Below, piece after piece: positions 1 to 10,818 of a DNA stretch of 22,500 nt. How positions within the stretch are numbered: position 1 is the stretch's first letter; every line of letters begins with the position of its first letter. This stretch comes from Botryococcus braunii (Eukaryota > Chlorophyta > Trebouxiophyceae). The notes beneath the pieces are model-generated. The model worked only from the letters and a program-made list of their open reading frames with translations. It made no database searches and was not told where the DNA came from. The stretch spans positions 41,315-63,814 of the forward strand of contig KV908544.1 in assembly GCA_002005505.1 (NCBI GenBank), written 5' to 3'. Made by a program: the position numbers and the translations under genes.

Positions 1-47
<47 letters not shown>

Positions 48-51
48 CGTG
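1..51. repeat. (GT)n microsatellite at window edge
   Basis: Pure GT dinucleotides run from the first base to about 38, then decay into GCGCGTGCGTGC. The array probably continues left of the window. Confidence 0.95.
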
Positions 52-1046
52 CAGGGGGGAGGGGGAGGGAGGGGTTGCTGCATTCACGCACCTTCAGGGA
101 GGGGGGGGGGGAGATAGCTTGTCACTCAAGTGCAGGATAGGAGTGTATCATGAATACGACCGAAACAGAATCAGCAGAACGGATTGTGTAGACAAGCCCC
201 TGTCGCCCCTATCACGCCCATAAAAGTAGTCGCGGCAACACCAAAAAAGAAGCTGAAGAAAAGAAAAAAATTGCTACCTCCAGCATCGGGTAGCACAAAA
301 ACGTCTTGTACAAAACCAGCGCAGCTTACGGGAGTAAAGAGTGCTGGTAACAAGTGTAGTTTTACGGGGAGAAGAATGAGATGTATGTTGCTCTGCAGAA
401 ACGACGCTTAGATGAGGCAGGCTTAAGCAGCTCCTTACATAATAGGCAAGAACGCTGAATTATATCCAGTCTGAATTCAGCTGGATGGTTCGAGCACAGC
501 CAATTGCCTGTACTCGAATGCTGCTGTTATTTCGAAACGTATAAGTTCTACTACAACCTAGATGCACACATGATTGGGCGTCACGAACTTTTCCCGAAGC
601 AGACGACAGCGCTGTCATAATCAACCGCATACATGGATGGCCATGCTAAATGATAGTGTGGCACTACTTGTTTTGTCTCCCGCTTTGGGGACAAAATGGT
701 CCTGCTAGCATGCTTTTGATGTACGTCGTCCTGCATCCAGCACTTCCCCTCCATATGTGGCTTTCCTGGGCGTCTCATACATACACACGAGGGCATCATC
801 ACCACCCCATCAGTTCCCTACGGCCTGGCGCCTGCCGCCGAATTTAATCTTCTCTATCGATCACAAAAATCACGGCAGGCACAAGCTGCCAAAGCCGGCT
901 AACTTTTCTTCTCTTTCTCGTTCTGGCTGCAAGAAGTGCAAGAGAGAGATGAAACAGGTCCGTGCACTGGGCTGCTGAATTTCCCTTGCGGCCGTCAATG
1001 CGAGGTCCGCGGAGACGCGATCGATGCTTATTGGTTCTCTTCTTCC
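52..1046. other. No gene seen (3' flank of the downstream Root_cap-like gene)
   Basis: There are short G-rich runs near 55-75 and 97-113. Open frames are short, overlapping on both strands and without family signatures. I see no tRNA, splice-supported exon or repeat that I can name. Confidence 0.6.
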
Positions 1047-1052
1047 TTTATT
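1047..1052 (-). terminator. Candidate polyadenylation hexamer AATAAA
   Basis: AATAAA on the minus strand lies 7 nt beyond the TAA stop of the downstream Root_cap-like gene, followed by an AATAAG at 1028-1033. The position is plausible for a short 3' UTR but unusually close to the stop, so it may be incidental. Confidence 0.3.
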
Positions 1053-1059
1053 CCTTTTC

Positions 1060-2673
1060 TTATGCGAAGGAGCGGGCAGAGGAGAACATGCCGAAAGGCG
1101 TGCCCTCGCTCAGGCGGCGCCGCTCAGCCTTCATTTCGGTCTGGCCTGCCGTTGCCAGGTGGGCAGCACGGCGGGCGGCGATGACAGCGTGAGTGATGTG
1201 GTGGGCGATGGTGTAGCGAGGAGAGCTGAAGTAGTTCGCAATCTCGTAGGTGAAGTCGGGGAACACTGGATAGACGCCGGAGTCGGCTGGGAGCTGGCTG
1301 AGCGGGTCGTCATTCACGGCAGCGTCCTTGCTGCGGAAGTTGTAGGTGTCTCCAATAACTCCCTACAAGGTTCATTGCCATGGTTCACTTATTCATTCCA
1401 CACATTCACAGCTGATATTCTAATTAGATATTATAATTAAGTAAGAAAGTGGTACATCCTCACCGCAAACCACGTATGTTGATGTTTTTTTAGTAGTCAG
1501 AATAGGTACTTTTTGCTGCTGCTTTCGCGAGTTTTGTTCCCTTTGTGATCACAGAAATAGTCAAGCACCAGTGCTGCAGCATAAGGGACCAGTGCGTACA
1601 CGTGCATGCGTGAAATTGCATGTATTATTTGTATGCACATACACACATATTACGCATATACTTGGTTCATGCCCCTGGATCCCTCCCTCCTTCCTGCCCA
1701 TTCCACCCACTCCTCCCTCCTTAATAGTCATCTGCATTCCAGTATACAACTAGAGAGACGGATCCGGATCCGACCCACAATGTCCTAGGAGGCCCCACAG
1801 TGTCGGAGGCCTCCGACACTGCAATAAGGCATTGTCTCGTTACAATGCAAGCCCACAAGTATGTGTGATCGAGAAACAGCCGGAGCAAGAATATATTTCG
1901 TCTCTTCCGTCTGGTCAAAGGTTGGGAGAAATCTCAATGATACCGTGTTCTTGATCTGGACATTTTAAAATTTCCTTTGCTTGGGTAACAAGAATCAGGT
2001 GTAGCGAGGATCAGCCCTCTTGCGCAATGTATACCTTTGGAGTATACGTATAGGTTCATCGTCTTGTCTTCGCGTTGTCTTCGTGGTCGTCGTCTTCTTG
2101 TCGTCGAGGTGGCGAATTTTTTCTGTGCTCTCATGTGTGCGGGCGTAAACCTTAATCCTAAAACCCCGTTTGTTAACACAAGCAAGCAGAATCAGGTCGT
2201 ACCTGGAGGTCTCCTTGTGGTGGCCGGTTGAGGGTGACGTTCATGTTGAGGTAAGATGGCTGCCAGTCGTCATTGTCATCGAACGATGGCGGCACCTACA
2301 GACGCCCCACGGCGTGCCCCCTGGTCTTTAGAGAATATTATTCGATTTTGTCTATGCAACGCTCAGCTGCAAGGATTCCAGTTGTGCCCACAGAGGAATT
2401 TCATTAACTTCTGCGAGAATCTGCATGTTTATCTGCATCCGGACATACATGTGTGAGGTGCACATGCATGTGGAGGGGGGGAGAGGGGGGGGGGAGGGAG
2501 GGAGGGGGGGAGAGGGAGAGAGGGAGAGGGAGAGAGGGAGAGAGGGAGAGGGAGAGAGGGAGAGAGAGAGAGGGAGAGAGAGAGAGAAAGAGAGAGGGAG
2601 AGAGGGAGAGAGAGAGAGGGAGGGAGAGAGGGAGGGAGAGAGGGGGGGGGGAGAGGGGGAGAGAGGGGGGAGG

Positions 2674-2765
<92 letters not shown>

Positions 2766-5577
2766 GGGGGAGGGGAGAGAGAGGGGGGAGGGGAAGAAGG
2801 GGGGGAGGGACTGAAAGAGGGAGAGAGGGTAAGCAGAGAGGAAAGAGATTGCCAGGAAGTAAGAGAAGGGAAGTAGGGAGCGACTGGGAAGAGGGGCAGA
2901 GAATGGGACGGGTGGAAAAAGGAGCATAAGATGCCTTAGAAGGTAGAGGTAGAAAATGTAGAAGACTGCTTGGAAGTCATGCGACCTTTTGAAAAGCGTA
3001 AAACCTAGAGTACAGTGGAAGATTGGAACCTTAACTATGCTTCACTCAGTTTGAAAGGCAAGCATTGCCGAGTCTTCAACGTTTTCAATCACGGCAGAGT
3101 AGATTTTCTCCTGGCGAGGGGGAGAGGTGGGCGTACATCATTGATGCTGATGGAGATGGCGTCAGTCGTGACGGTGACTGTGGTGCCAGAGCCTTGCTTG
3201 TAGAGAGACCACACCAGTGACATCTTGCTACCATCGCTCAATGTCATTTCGCGGGTAACTTCCGCATCATCTTCCATCTCCACTTCCTCAGTGCCCCACA
3301 AGACTGCACACGCCCGACAAATCCCATAGTTGTGTCCGCTGACAAGCTGGTGCCTACATTAGATTCTTCTGAGGTATTGCCGTTTGAGTGATAGAAATTG
3401 GCGTCGAGGAAGAGCCGGCCCAATCGTGGTTTGTAGGTCGATGTTCAATTTGATGCATGTTCAATCCTGGAGAGTTTTTACTCATAACTTTTGAAGTCAA
3501 GTATCCATTATGGGTGTTGGGAAGAAGAAAGCATTTCTGTTTGTCCCCAAGATACATGAATTCGATGTTTGAATTAAGCCTCAAAGTACCTCAGTGAGGT
3601 GTCATACGTATGCCAGTGGAAAGCACCTCAAAGGGAGCCAGCTGATGCTAATGAGCATGACGTGAGAAGAAGTAGTACAGACAGCTGCCTTTCAGAGAAA
3701 ACCATGGCAATGCTGAACCTGGCCGTGGCGTTACCACTGTTTGAGTTTGGAACTGTCATGCTCAGAGTCATGGCAATGCAAAGGCTGTTTGTTTAACTTC
3801 AAGCAGTCGTACTTGCGCAACATTTACAGGCACAACTTAGACATGAATCAGGTTAAGCTTGGCAATACAGGCATTGCTGTTTTGTTTAGCCCTGGTACTA
3901 AATCACGGCACTGCAAATCTTCCTTGATGTATTTACATTTGCACAAGCCCATGTAACGTTTTTAATTGGCATTTTGATGTTGGTATAGATTGAGCAGCAT
4001 TTGTAGCATATTTCGTACCCTTGATGCGTGCGCTGTCGTCTGCAGCTGTCTCCACAATCACCTTGCCATCTGCCTGGCGGAATGCAACTCCCTGCATGTA
4101 GGTACCTGTAAGACCCAAAGCTGACCGTAAAAAAGTGTCCTACAGCATAAGGAACCAAGCAGAACAGGCAGAAACAAGCAGGTTTCAGTCCATGGGAGGA
4201 TTTGATAATGATTCTCAACCAACATGCAATAAAGGGCCTACGAGGGTCTGATTTTTGGAGACCGTTCTCCAGAAGGTCCAATGCACAAGTGGTATCTGTA
4301 AATACAGTCAATCAAATATGCCTACTTTATGAGGGGAAACCACTGCATTATAGCGGCAACCAGGATTTCTATCAAAATTGAGCTGTTCACAGCTCCTAAA
4401 TTTAGTTGAAACAATATGAAAGTTGTGGTGCACGTAACCTCATGGCCTTGCAGGCAACATTCCTGCACGGCACTGCAGCTGTGGCCTTGTTTCGACCATG
4501 TTCATTGTTCCAATACATCTGTCTTATGCATTCTATCAGGGCGTGAAGCGACTACCATTGTGGCTTTAGATAGATTAGGGTCATGGAGGTTGGGATAGGT
4601 TGGGAAAGGAAAAAAAAAAAAAAAAAAAAAAAAAAACACTTGGATGCGAAGCAGATCGGAAAGAGCTACCGTTTGTTTTTGAGCCGATATGAACAGCGTT
4701 GTTAGCCTCCTTCAGCATGGTAGCCACCTGGAAGACGTTCTGCTCGCTGATCAGGTTGTAGTATCGCCCCGGAATGCCATGGAACCAGAAGGGAGTACCA
4801 TCGAAGGCCTGCAACAACGAGAACCGATCAACTGTAATAACAGGGTTGCTTTTATGCATGGCATATTCGTGGACGCAAAGAAGACAGATTTAAATAGAAC
4901 TAGACACAATCTCAGTGTACATGGTGACAAGGGGGTCCGGCTGGTTTGTCCAGTACAGCGTTGCCATTGACGAAGAGATATAGCATCGATAATGTCGTCC
5001 TCAATATACACGGTGGAAGTGCGTGATGGCATGGTAGAGCAGTAACATTTATAATTTGGTTTGCTAAGCAGTTGTGGTTTCGTTCCATGAGGATTACGCT
5101 CGGGTTTGTGTCTCGGAGGTCCAGCATCTGCCGTCAAAAGATCATTGAAACGCAAGGAGAAATACGAATGGTGTGACAACAAATATGAGTTTTCCCTAAT
5201 TTCATGGACAAAGAGCCTGGCATAAGCAGTGATAGGTTTGGGATTGTGAGCAAGGTTCGCCGACGCACTTCCATCAGTGGGTCCCTGCAAGACGGAGGAA
5301 GCCTCAGTACCGGTATTAGGAAAGAATGAAAAAATATTTAATTTTTAACGAGATGATGTTACAAAATACTCGTCTAGGATGGTCCAGCATAGCGTCCGAA
5401 ACTCATCAGGTCATCAACACCCGGTATAAGGGCGGAAGTTTAAACAGCTTGAAATAGGTTATCTTACCCCTTTGAAGAGCTCCTTGACCTTCTTCTATCA
5501 TCATCATCTTTGTCATCAGCAAAAGCAGAGGACACCAACAAAAGGGCGAGACATATTGTTACCCAAGCCATCCGCAT
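1060..5577 (-). CDS. Secreted Root_cap-domain-like protein, downstream tandem copy (7 exons, 304 aa)
   Basis: Exons read on the minus strand: 5577-5468, 5284-5269, 4808-4670, 4105-4019, 3303-3137, 2295-2203, 1362-1060. All introns are GT-AG, junction phases agree, and the total is 915 nt including the TAA stop. Residues 1-20 form a signal peptide ending AFA before DD. A charged linker (about 21-37) follows, then DPLME (38-42), AFDGTPFWFHG (43-53), GTYMQGVAF (89-97), a DGSK block (about 140), YLNMNVTL and GVIGDTYN (205-212). The order of blocks and the terminal GV-G-TY motif match the plant Root_cap family (Pfam Root_cap, known from root cap and late-embryogenesis-type secreted proteins). The biochemical role of that family is unclear, so I infer only secretion to the wall or surface. 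The mature part has no cysteine. The tail after GVIGDTYN is 35 residues longer than in the upstream paralog and is rich in His, Ala and Arg. The start was chosen because it begins the signal peptide; a second Met lies two codons later. Confidence 0.82.
1798..1821. repeat. 24-bp perfect palindrome, no spacer
   Basis: The half-site CAGTGTCGGAGG is followed immediately by its exact reverse complement. It lies inside intron 6 of the downstream Root_cap-like gene. A 14-bp palindrome, CGGATCC next to GGATCCG (1759-1772), lies just to the left. GCATTGT...ACAATGC arms follow at about 1829-1848. Confidence 0.9.
2472..2811. repeat. (GA)n / polypurine tract in intron 5 of the downstream Root_cap-like gene
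   Basis: About 340 bp of almost uninterrupted purines on the plus strand: GA dinucleotides with GGGAGA variants and G runs. The intron is transcribed from the minus strand, so the RNA would carry a long CU tract ahead of its acceptor. Long artefactual open frames of Ser-Leu or Arg-Glu repeats come from this array and are not genes. Confidence 0.95.
4611..4636. repeat. 26-nt A tract in intron 3 of the downstream Root_cap-like gene
   Basis: An uninterrupted A run on the plus strand lies 33 nt from the exon edge at 4670. It could be the tail of a plus-oriented retroposon inserted in the intron, or simple expansion. I see no clear element body or target duplication. Confidence 0.9.
5269..5284 (-). 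other. 16-nt microexon (exon 2 of the downstream Root_cap-like gene)
   Basis: The segment lies between acceptor CTTGCAG and donor GTGCGT. It supplies one base to complete a glycine codon plus five codons, DPLME. Including it converts the phase-2 end of exon 1 into the phase-0 start needed by the AFDG exon. The upstream paralog has KGDPVLTAFDG in one continuous exon, and here the joined product reads KGDPLMEAFDG with identical spacing. Without the microexon the frames do not join. Confidence 0.75.
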
Positions 5578-5719
5578 GTTGTCGACCAGAAAGGCACCAA
5601 AACTTTCCTTCTGACGTGCTTTTGTAATACTAGTCTCAAGTGCTCCAAATACCAATTTTTCAAGGCTGAGAACTCTACTTGGGTGACAAGTGAGGACATC
5701 TGCTGGTGTGTGAAAGGAG

Positions 5720-5730
5720 TTGCTTTTAAA
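5720..5730 (-). promoter_or_regulatory. TATA-like element TTTAAAAGCAA upstream of the downstream Root_cap-like gene
   Basis: On the minus strand the context is GTATTTAAAAGCAACTCC, about 145 nt before the chosen ATG. The identical 11-mer occurs at a similar distance before the other paralog. It is TATA-like by composition, and the implied 5' leader would be roughly 110-120 nt. Confidence 0.5.
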
Positions 5731-5738
5731 TACAAGCA

Positions 5739-5755
5739 TACCGGCGAAGCCGGTA
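5739..5755. repeat. Short perfect hairpin in the promoter region
   Basis: Arms TACCGGC and GCCGGTA with a GAA loop lie directly upstream of the TATA-like element of the downstream Root_cap-like gene. It could be a regulatory site or incidental. The other paralog does not obviously share it. Confidence 0.4.
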
Positions 5756-6289
5756 CGACGCTGGTACAGTTGCAAAAACGCACCTCTATATGGACCTGTG
5801 ACCACAGCTCCACCGCGTCAATGGTATACGGGGACCGAAAACGGCAATAGGGGCCCAAAAAGGGGGCCATGCGCGTGAGATCCCGAGCTTGCTCAAGGGG
5901 TCAGAATGTACGTAAATGGGGCCCAAAGTCAACAACCGTGGGGCGAGAGAGTGCCTACAGCCGCTATTTCGGTGAACAACGACAGGCCACAAGCCCAGCA
6001 AACTGGTACAATTTCAAAATATCGTACAACGCAATCGCAGGGGGGCAAAAATCTGCACTGGCCACGGAAACATCTTCTCTCCTCAGAGGGCCAAAATATA
6101 GGAAGAAGGCTTATTCTTGTGTTTGCAGAATCAAGTTGTAGTTTTAGGGGTTGGGTAAGGGGGTATTCTCGGGTTGATTTCAGTTGGATTGATTGGATTT
6201 GGGGTGCAATTTGGGGAGGCAAGGGATCCTTTTTAGGGGATTGGACGAAGATTGGCCCCAGTGTGCTGGTACACATGTCGTGTGCTTTT

Positions 6290-6371
6290 CACTATCACCT
6301 TTTGTCTCTGGCCCCTGAACTCGGCGTACCCGCATGCAGGATCTATGGTGTGCGGTTAGGATAGGTTTCAC
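6290..6371 (+). repeat. Dispersed repeat, copy 1
   Basis: It ends with GCGGTTAGG followed by ATAGGTTTCAC (6352-6371). Reading the minus strand at 15704-15785, I find a matching stretch that includes similar sequence upstream (TCACC..., GCATG...GGAT...TATG, then GCGGTTAGA). It probably derives from a common transposable element. Confidence 0.55.
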
Positions 6372-6869
6372 TGTTGTATTGTAAATGTCGCAAGGCACGT
6401 GTTGTCAGATCACGCACGTTGAGCACGATCGCCGACCCCTGCGAAATAGAATTGCCGGGAAGCCGAATCTACCAAGCTAAGTCCTTCATTGCTCAATTTT
6501 GAGCTTTCATAGCACCTTGAACCATTTTGAACTTTGGCACTTCTCAATCTTCACACTTCCACACATCCACATATATGTACTATCCGCTCTTTATATAGTT
6601 TGAAGCAGACGAAAATCCTTTGTAAAATAACGGTAACAGAAGTGGCCAGCCATAAGAAATTTCGCGATAACTTATAGAAGGTCTGAACTATCATCTGGAG
6701 GGAAAGCCTTTTTTTGTTTGTTTGTTTGTATTTTTCCCCCTTTTTTAAATCCTTCTTTGACGGCAGAGGCTCTGGGGGTAAAGGAAGGAAGAGATGCGGA
6801 TTGGGATAGCCTCCCAGGAGACCGTTGTCTCCTTCACTCTTTGGGCTGAAGGCTGCTATCCATTCGTCG

Positions 6870-6991
<122 letters not shown>

Positions 6992-7375
6992 CTCTCAAAT
7001 GTGCACGTATACGTAGTGACTGTACAGTTGCAGTTGTAACATGTTGCAGTTTGTCGCATACACTGCCTTCTAACCTCACAGCGACATCCAGGTACGCGAT
7101 GGTTCAGTTTGCTGCATAGATCGTGATGTATGTAGCTATACGCAGATGCATATTACAATCATACTGGCATTCATTTAACAGCAGTGTATGTACATTCATG
7201 TACAAGGAATACTGTATGTAGACGACCCGTTATGCGCTTCGGTGCAGATACATGTACTGTATTGATAAGATGTATATGCTCATATGCAAGCGGTGTAAAG
7301 CTTCATGTTTAAATATGGTTGGCTGCGGTCAGGAGATGAGAACTATTTAGTTGCGAAGCTGCTACGTAGCTACGC

Positions 7376-7409
7376 AGCTTTCTACTCTTGTTTACAAGAG
7401 TAGAAAGCT
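7376..7409. repeat. 34-bp near-perfect hairpin (16-bp arms, 2-nt loop)
   Basis: Left arm AGCTTTCTACTCTTGT, loop TT, then the exact reverse complement of the left arm. An outer pair, TTGCGAAGC (7351-7359) and GCTTCGCAA (7427-7435), could close a second stem. A small palindrome, GCTACGTAGC (7361-7370), lies between. No coding frame explains the symmetry. Confidence 0.9.
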
Positions 7410-8574
7410 TCATGGATTTGTTGAGTGCTTCGCAATGGCTGCAATCGGGGCCACCAGACGCATGCCCATGATATGAAGCTCATTTGATTGCGCAAAGGTT
7501 CAGCTACACAATTGCAGGAGTTACTCAAAGATCTCTGCAGAGTTGTCGGCAATGAAAATGGCGTCTTTAAGGGACTATAAGGACTTTCAGTCCCCATTAA
7601 ACGTTGACTACAATATTGTCATCAAAAGTACGAGGTCGACGTGCAAAACTATATGACGTACATGTGTATCGGCCGTCCATGGCCATGAAGGAGCAGTTTT
7701 TTGCACAGACCTAGGCTGTTGTTACCAGTCCGAGAGGTGATCACTTCATGAAACATTTCTGTCGCTCTGACGGGCCTGGACATATTGACGCTGTTTATTC
7801 GAGTTGCTTGCACCAATAAGCCCCAATTAGGGCTTATAAGTTGTGTTCTTTGCTAGCTACGTACCTGCATACAATTGACTGTGTTTACGTATATATATGT
7901 GCAACAGTGATACGTGGCTACGAGAGGGATTCAGTAAAAGACCAAACACTGTTTGCAGAAGAAGCGGATGAGTTTTGTGTGCACAAATTTGAATGACGTT
8001 CCATGTGAATATGTCTGACTAGAGAGAATTCGTCCCTTCGACTGACATCCAGTCTAGTTACAGCTTCAGGGTATTACTCATGTATCTTATTCTAAGGTGG
8101 TGCCATCTACAATTTCTAGTGACATTTGCAGAGCCTGAACCGCAGAAATTCGTGTTGTAATGTCACAGAAGTCACAAATACTCATGTAAAGGATGAGATA
8201 TGCATATACCCACACGTGTGCACGTGGCTGCTCTGCATTGACAATGATATCCCACTAAATCGCTATTTGTGGCCTTCATACACACAAAGTAGACAGACTG
8301 GAAAGAGCAGAATTGTGAATACATATTCGTTGTGCAACCTAAAATCTTAGGTTTGAAAACAGTTTATGCAGAGAAAGCTTCTGCACAAGCATATATTGCT
8401 CAGCTCGCAATCAAACAATATCCTGCAATACAACGCCTCAGGGGTCTACCCCGCAACAGGGGGAAAATACTCCCTGAAGGGAACCTCCTGACGTGTTTTT
8501 TTAATTAAGGTTATGTCCTTGTTACAAGTGATTGCATATGCATGTGAAATCACGATGGTCCTGATCACACACAC

Positions 8575-8709
8575 CTGAACGACATCTTCAGCATCAGCAA
8601 AGAACGAATTGCCTTCACTCCTGGCCTCATCTTGTCGCTTACAAGTGATCATGACGGGGCAGCCCTCTGACTCAATAAAGTACTCGATAGCCTGATCGTC
8701 GTTTGAGGG
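8575..8709 (-). CDS. Orphan candidate exon, 45 codons, phase 0-0
   Basis: This minus-strand open segment is bounded by an acceptor-like CTCTCAG and a donor GTTCAG/GTGTGTG. It encodes 45 residues of balanced, protein-like composition, with AIEYFIESEGC followed by PVMITCKRQDEARSEG and ending AEDVVQ. Its length is a multiple of three. It lies between the two Root_cap-like genes and is not needed by either reconstruction. It contains cysteines, unlike the paralogs. I do not recognise the family. It may be a remnant exon of a lost gene or belong to an unannotated transcript. Confidence 0.35.
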
Positions 8710-9080
8710 CTGAGAGCTGATCAGTCTCATGAGTACTAATACTCACATTGATGCACAATGGCTTCGTCGCTTATAAGTCCATTCTGACAACTGGCGCCGG
8801 CCCCATACCCATCTAAGAACTTGCTAAAAGCGAACTGGGACCAAGCCTGGGCTACTCTGTCTTTGCCTAAGCACTGTTGCGTGACATCGGTTCAGCTTGG
8901 AATCACTGGAGAGATCACATTTTCCAAGTATCGGTGGATTCAAACGTGATCATCACATGTGATATATTAATCCATTGGCACGAACTTTAAAGTTTCGTCA
9001 CTACCGATTATTAACACACATAAGGACGCATCTAGAACCATCAGGACGAGACCTTCGGCTCCGGGGTTGCTGCGTGGGTT

Positions 9081-10744
9081 TTACTTTTTGGCGACTGTGG
9101 CGGAAGGCTTGATGATGGTGAGTTGCTTCATCAATTCAGCCATTGTCTGACTGATGGTGGCGCCAAAGTAGCCCTGAATCTCATACTTTGACTCATCATA
9201 CAGCGGGTAGCTGGGTGCTTTCACAATAGAGTCCCCAGATCGGGCACGCAGAACATTGTAGGTCTCACCCAGGACACCCTGCAACGTCAGTCATCCTGTC
9301 AGGAAACAGCCCAAAGAGCCACACACAGAAGAATGATCGTTATACTCGCTGCCATCAGACATACATGGGCATTGTTTCTGGGGTAAAGGGAGCGATTACA
9401 ATAACACCGGTAATGCCAATTATAAAGAACACCGCACTCGTTAAAATGTCAAATTTGTCCTGTTGAACAATCACTGAAGCAGCAGGTGGTCAACATCGAA
9501 GCGATTACCAAAGTTATATTTTTGCTGTATCCGTTCAGTACCGTTTTGTTTTTAGAAGAGAGAGTGAAGCCTATCCTAACCGCCCATCATTTTATACATA
9601 TACTTGACCATCTAAATGGACCAAGCACAGTAGTAAACTGAAAGGATACAACAAACATATTACTTAGAAAGTTACTCCCAGTCGTTCCCCATCACACCCG
9701 GACCACCCTCGCGAGCTCGAACACGTCCAGTTGACACCAGCACGATAAACTCCACAGACATATATGCTCTGTCCTGGGGTATACAGCAAGTGAGAGATAC
9801 AATTACTAAGGGTGGCAATTGAACCATCCATCACAAGGTTGGAGTTCGGAGATAGGACTATGCACGGGCAGAGTAGGTGTCCTATTAGACCTGGCTTCAG
9901 ACATGCTGCACAAGCATGCAAAATAAGAGAACACCAACGATGGGTGACTTGTGGATGCAAAACAGCTTCGCATGTATTGCAATGCACCTGGAGATCCTTG
10001 CTGGGCTCGCGCAGCAAGGTGACATTTGCGTTAAGGTAGTTAGGCTGAAGCACGCCGCCCGCATCAGGGAAGGGAGCAGTCAGGGAGAGCACAACATAGA
10101 TGTCATCTGCATAGGCCCCCCGAAACGTCTTGGTCCCTCTCATTGACGGAGTTTCAAAAGCCGAGCAGGTACTCCCAGAAGACTGATTCAAAGTTTAGTC
10201 TACTGAGAGGGAAACCCATTGATTGCAGGGGTTGTCAGCAGATTGGCCCTATATACTCACCTAGCACTACTCTTTGATGCTGCACCACTTGTGCAAATGG
10301 AACACTGGGATTTATAGTACTCAGCACTACTTCCAGCAGTAAAAACCGAGGGCAAGGAGTGACCAGGCAGGGGTAGGCATACGGGAAACCAGCTAAACAT
10401 CATTTCCTCAATTTCCTCTAGAGCCAAGCAACAGGCATGCTCATGACAGGGTACGGCACACGCACATGCATGCATGCCTATGTGTGTGCGGATACACGCA
10501 CACACACCCACGCACACGCACTCACGCACGCGCTCACGCACACACCCACGCACAAACACCCACCCACCCACCCACACCCACACCCACACACACACACACA
10601 CACACACACGCACGCACGCCCGCACACACGCCCGCACGCGCGCGCGCACACGCACATGCGCACGCACACACACCGAACCCACTCACCCATGCACGCGCAC
10701 GCACGCACCCACCCGCCCGCCCGCCGCCTGCCTGCACGCGCGCG

Positions 10745-10818
<74 letters not shown>

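Noticed and set aside
1024..1440. 138-codon plus-strand frame
   Set aside because: It is the antisense shadow of the GC-rich last exon of the downstream Root_cap-like gene.
4912..5127. YLFVNGNAVLDKPAGPP-like string resembling the VYLNGKQL exon of the upstream paralog
   Set aside because: It lies inside intron 2, before the AFDG block, which is the wrong order. The similarity is only a few residues and no compatible splice sites were found.
4751..5290. 179-codon minus-strand frame as a gene
   Set aside because: It crosses the microexon donor, intron 2 and the AFDG exon in the wrong frame. The paralog comparison supports the spliced reading instead.
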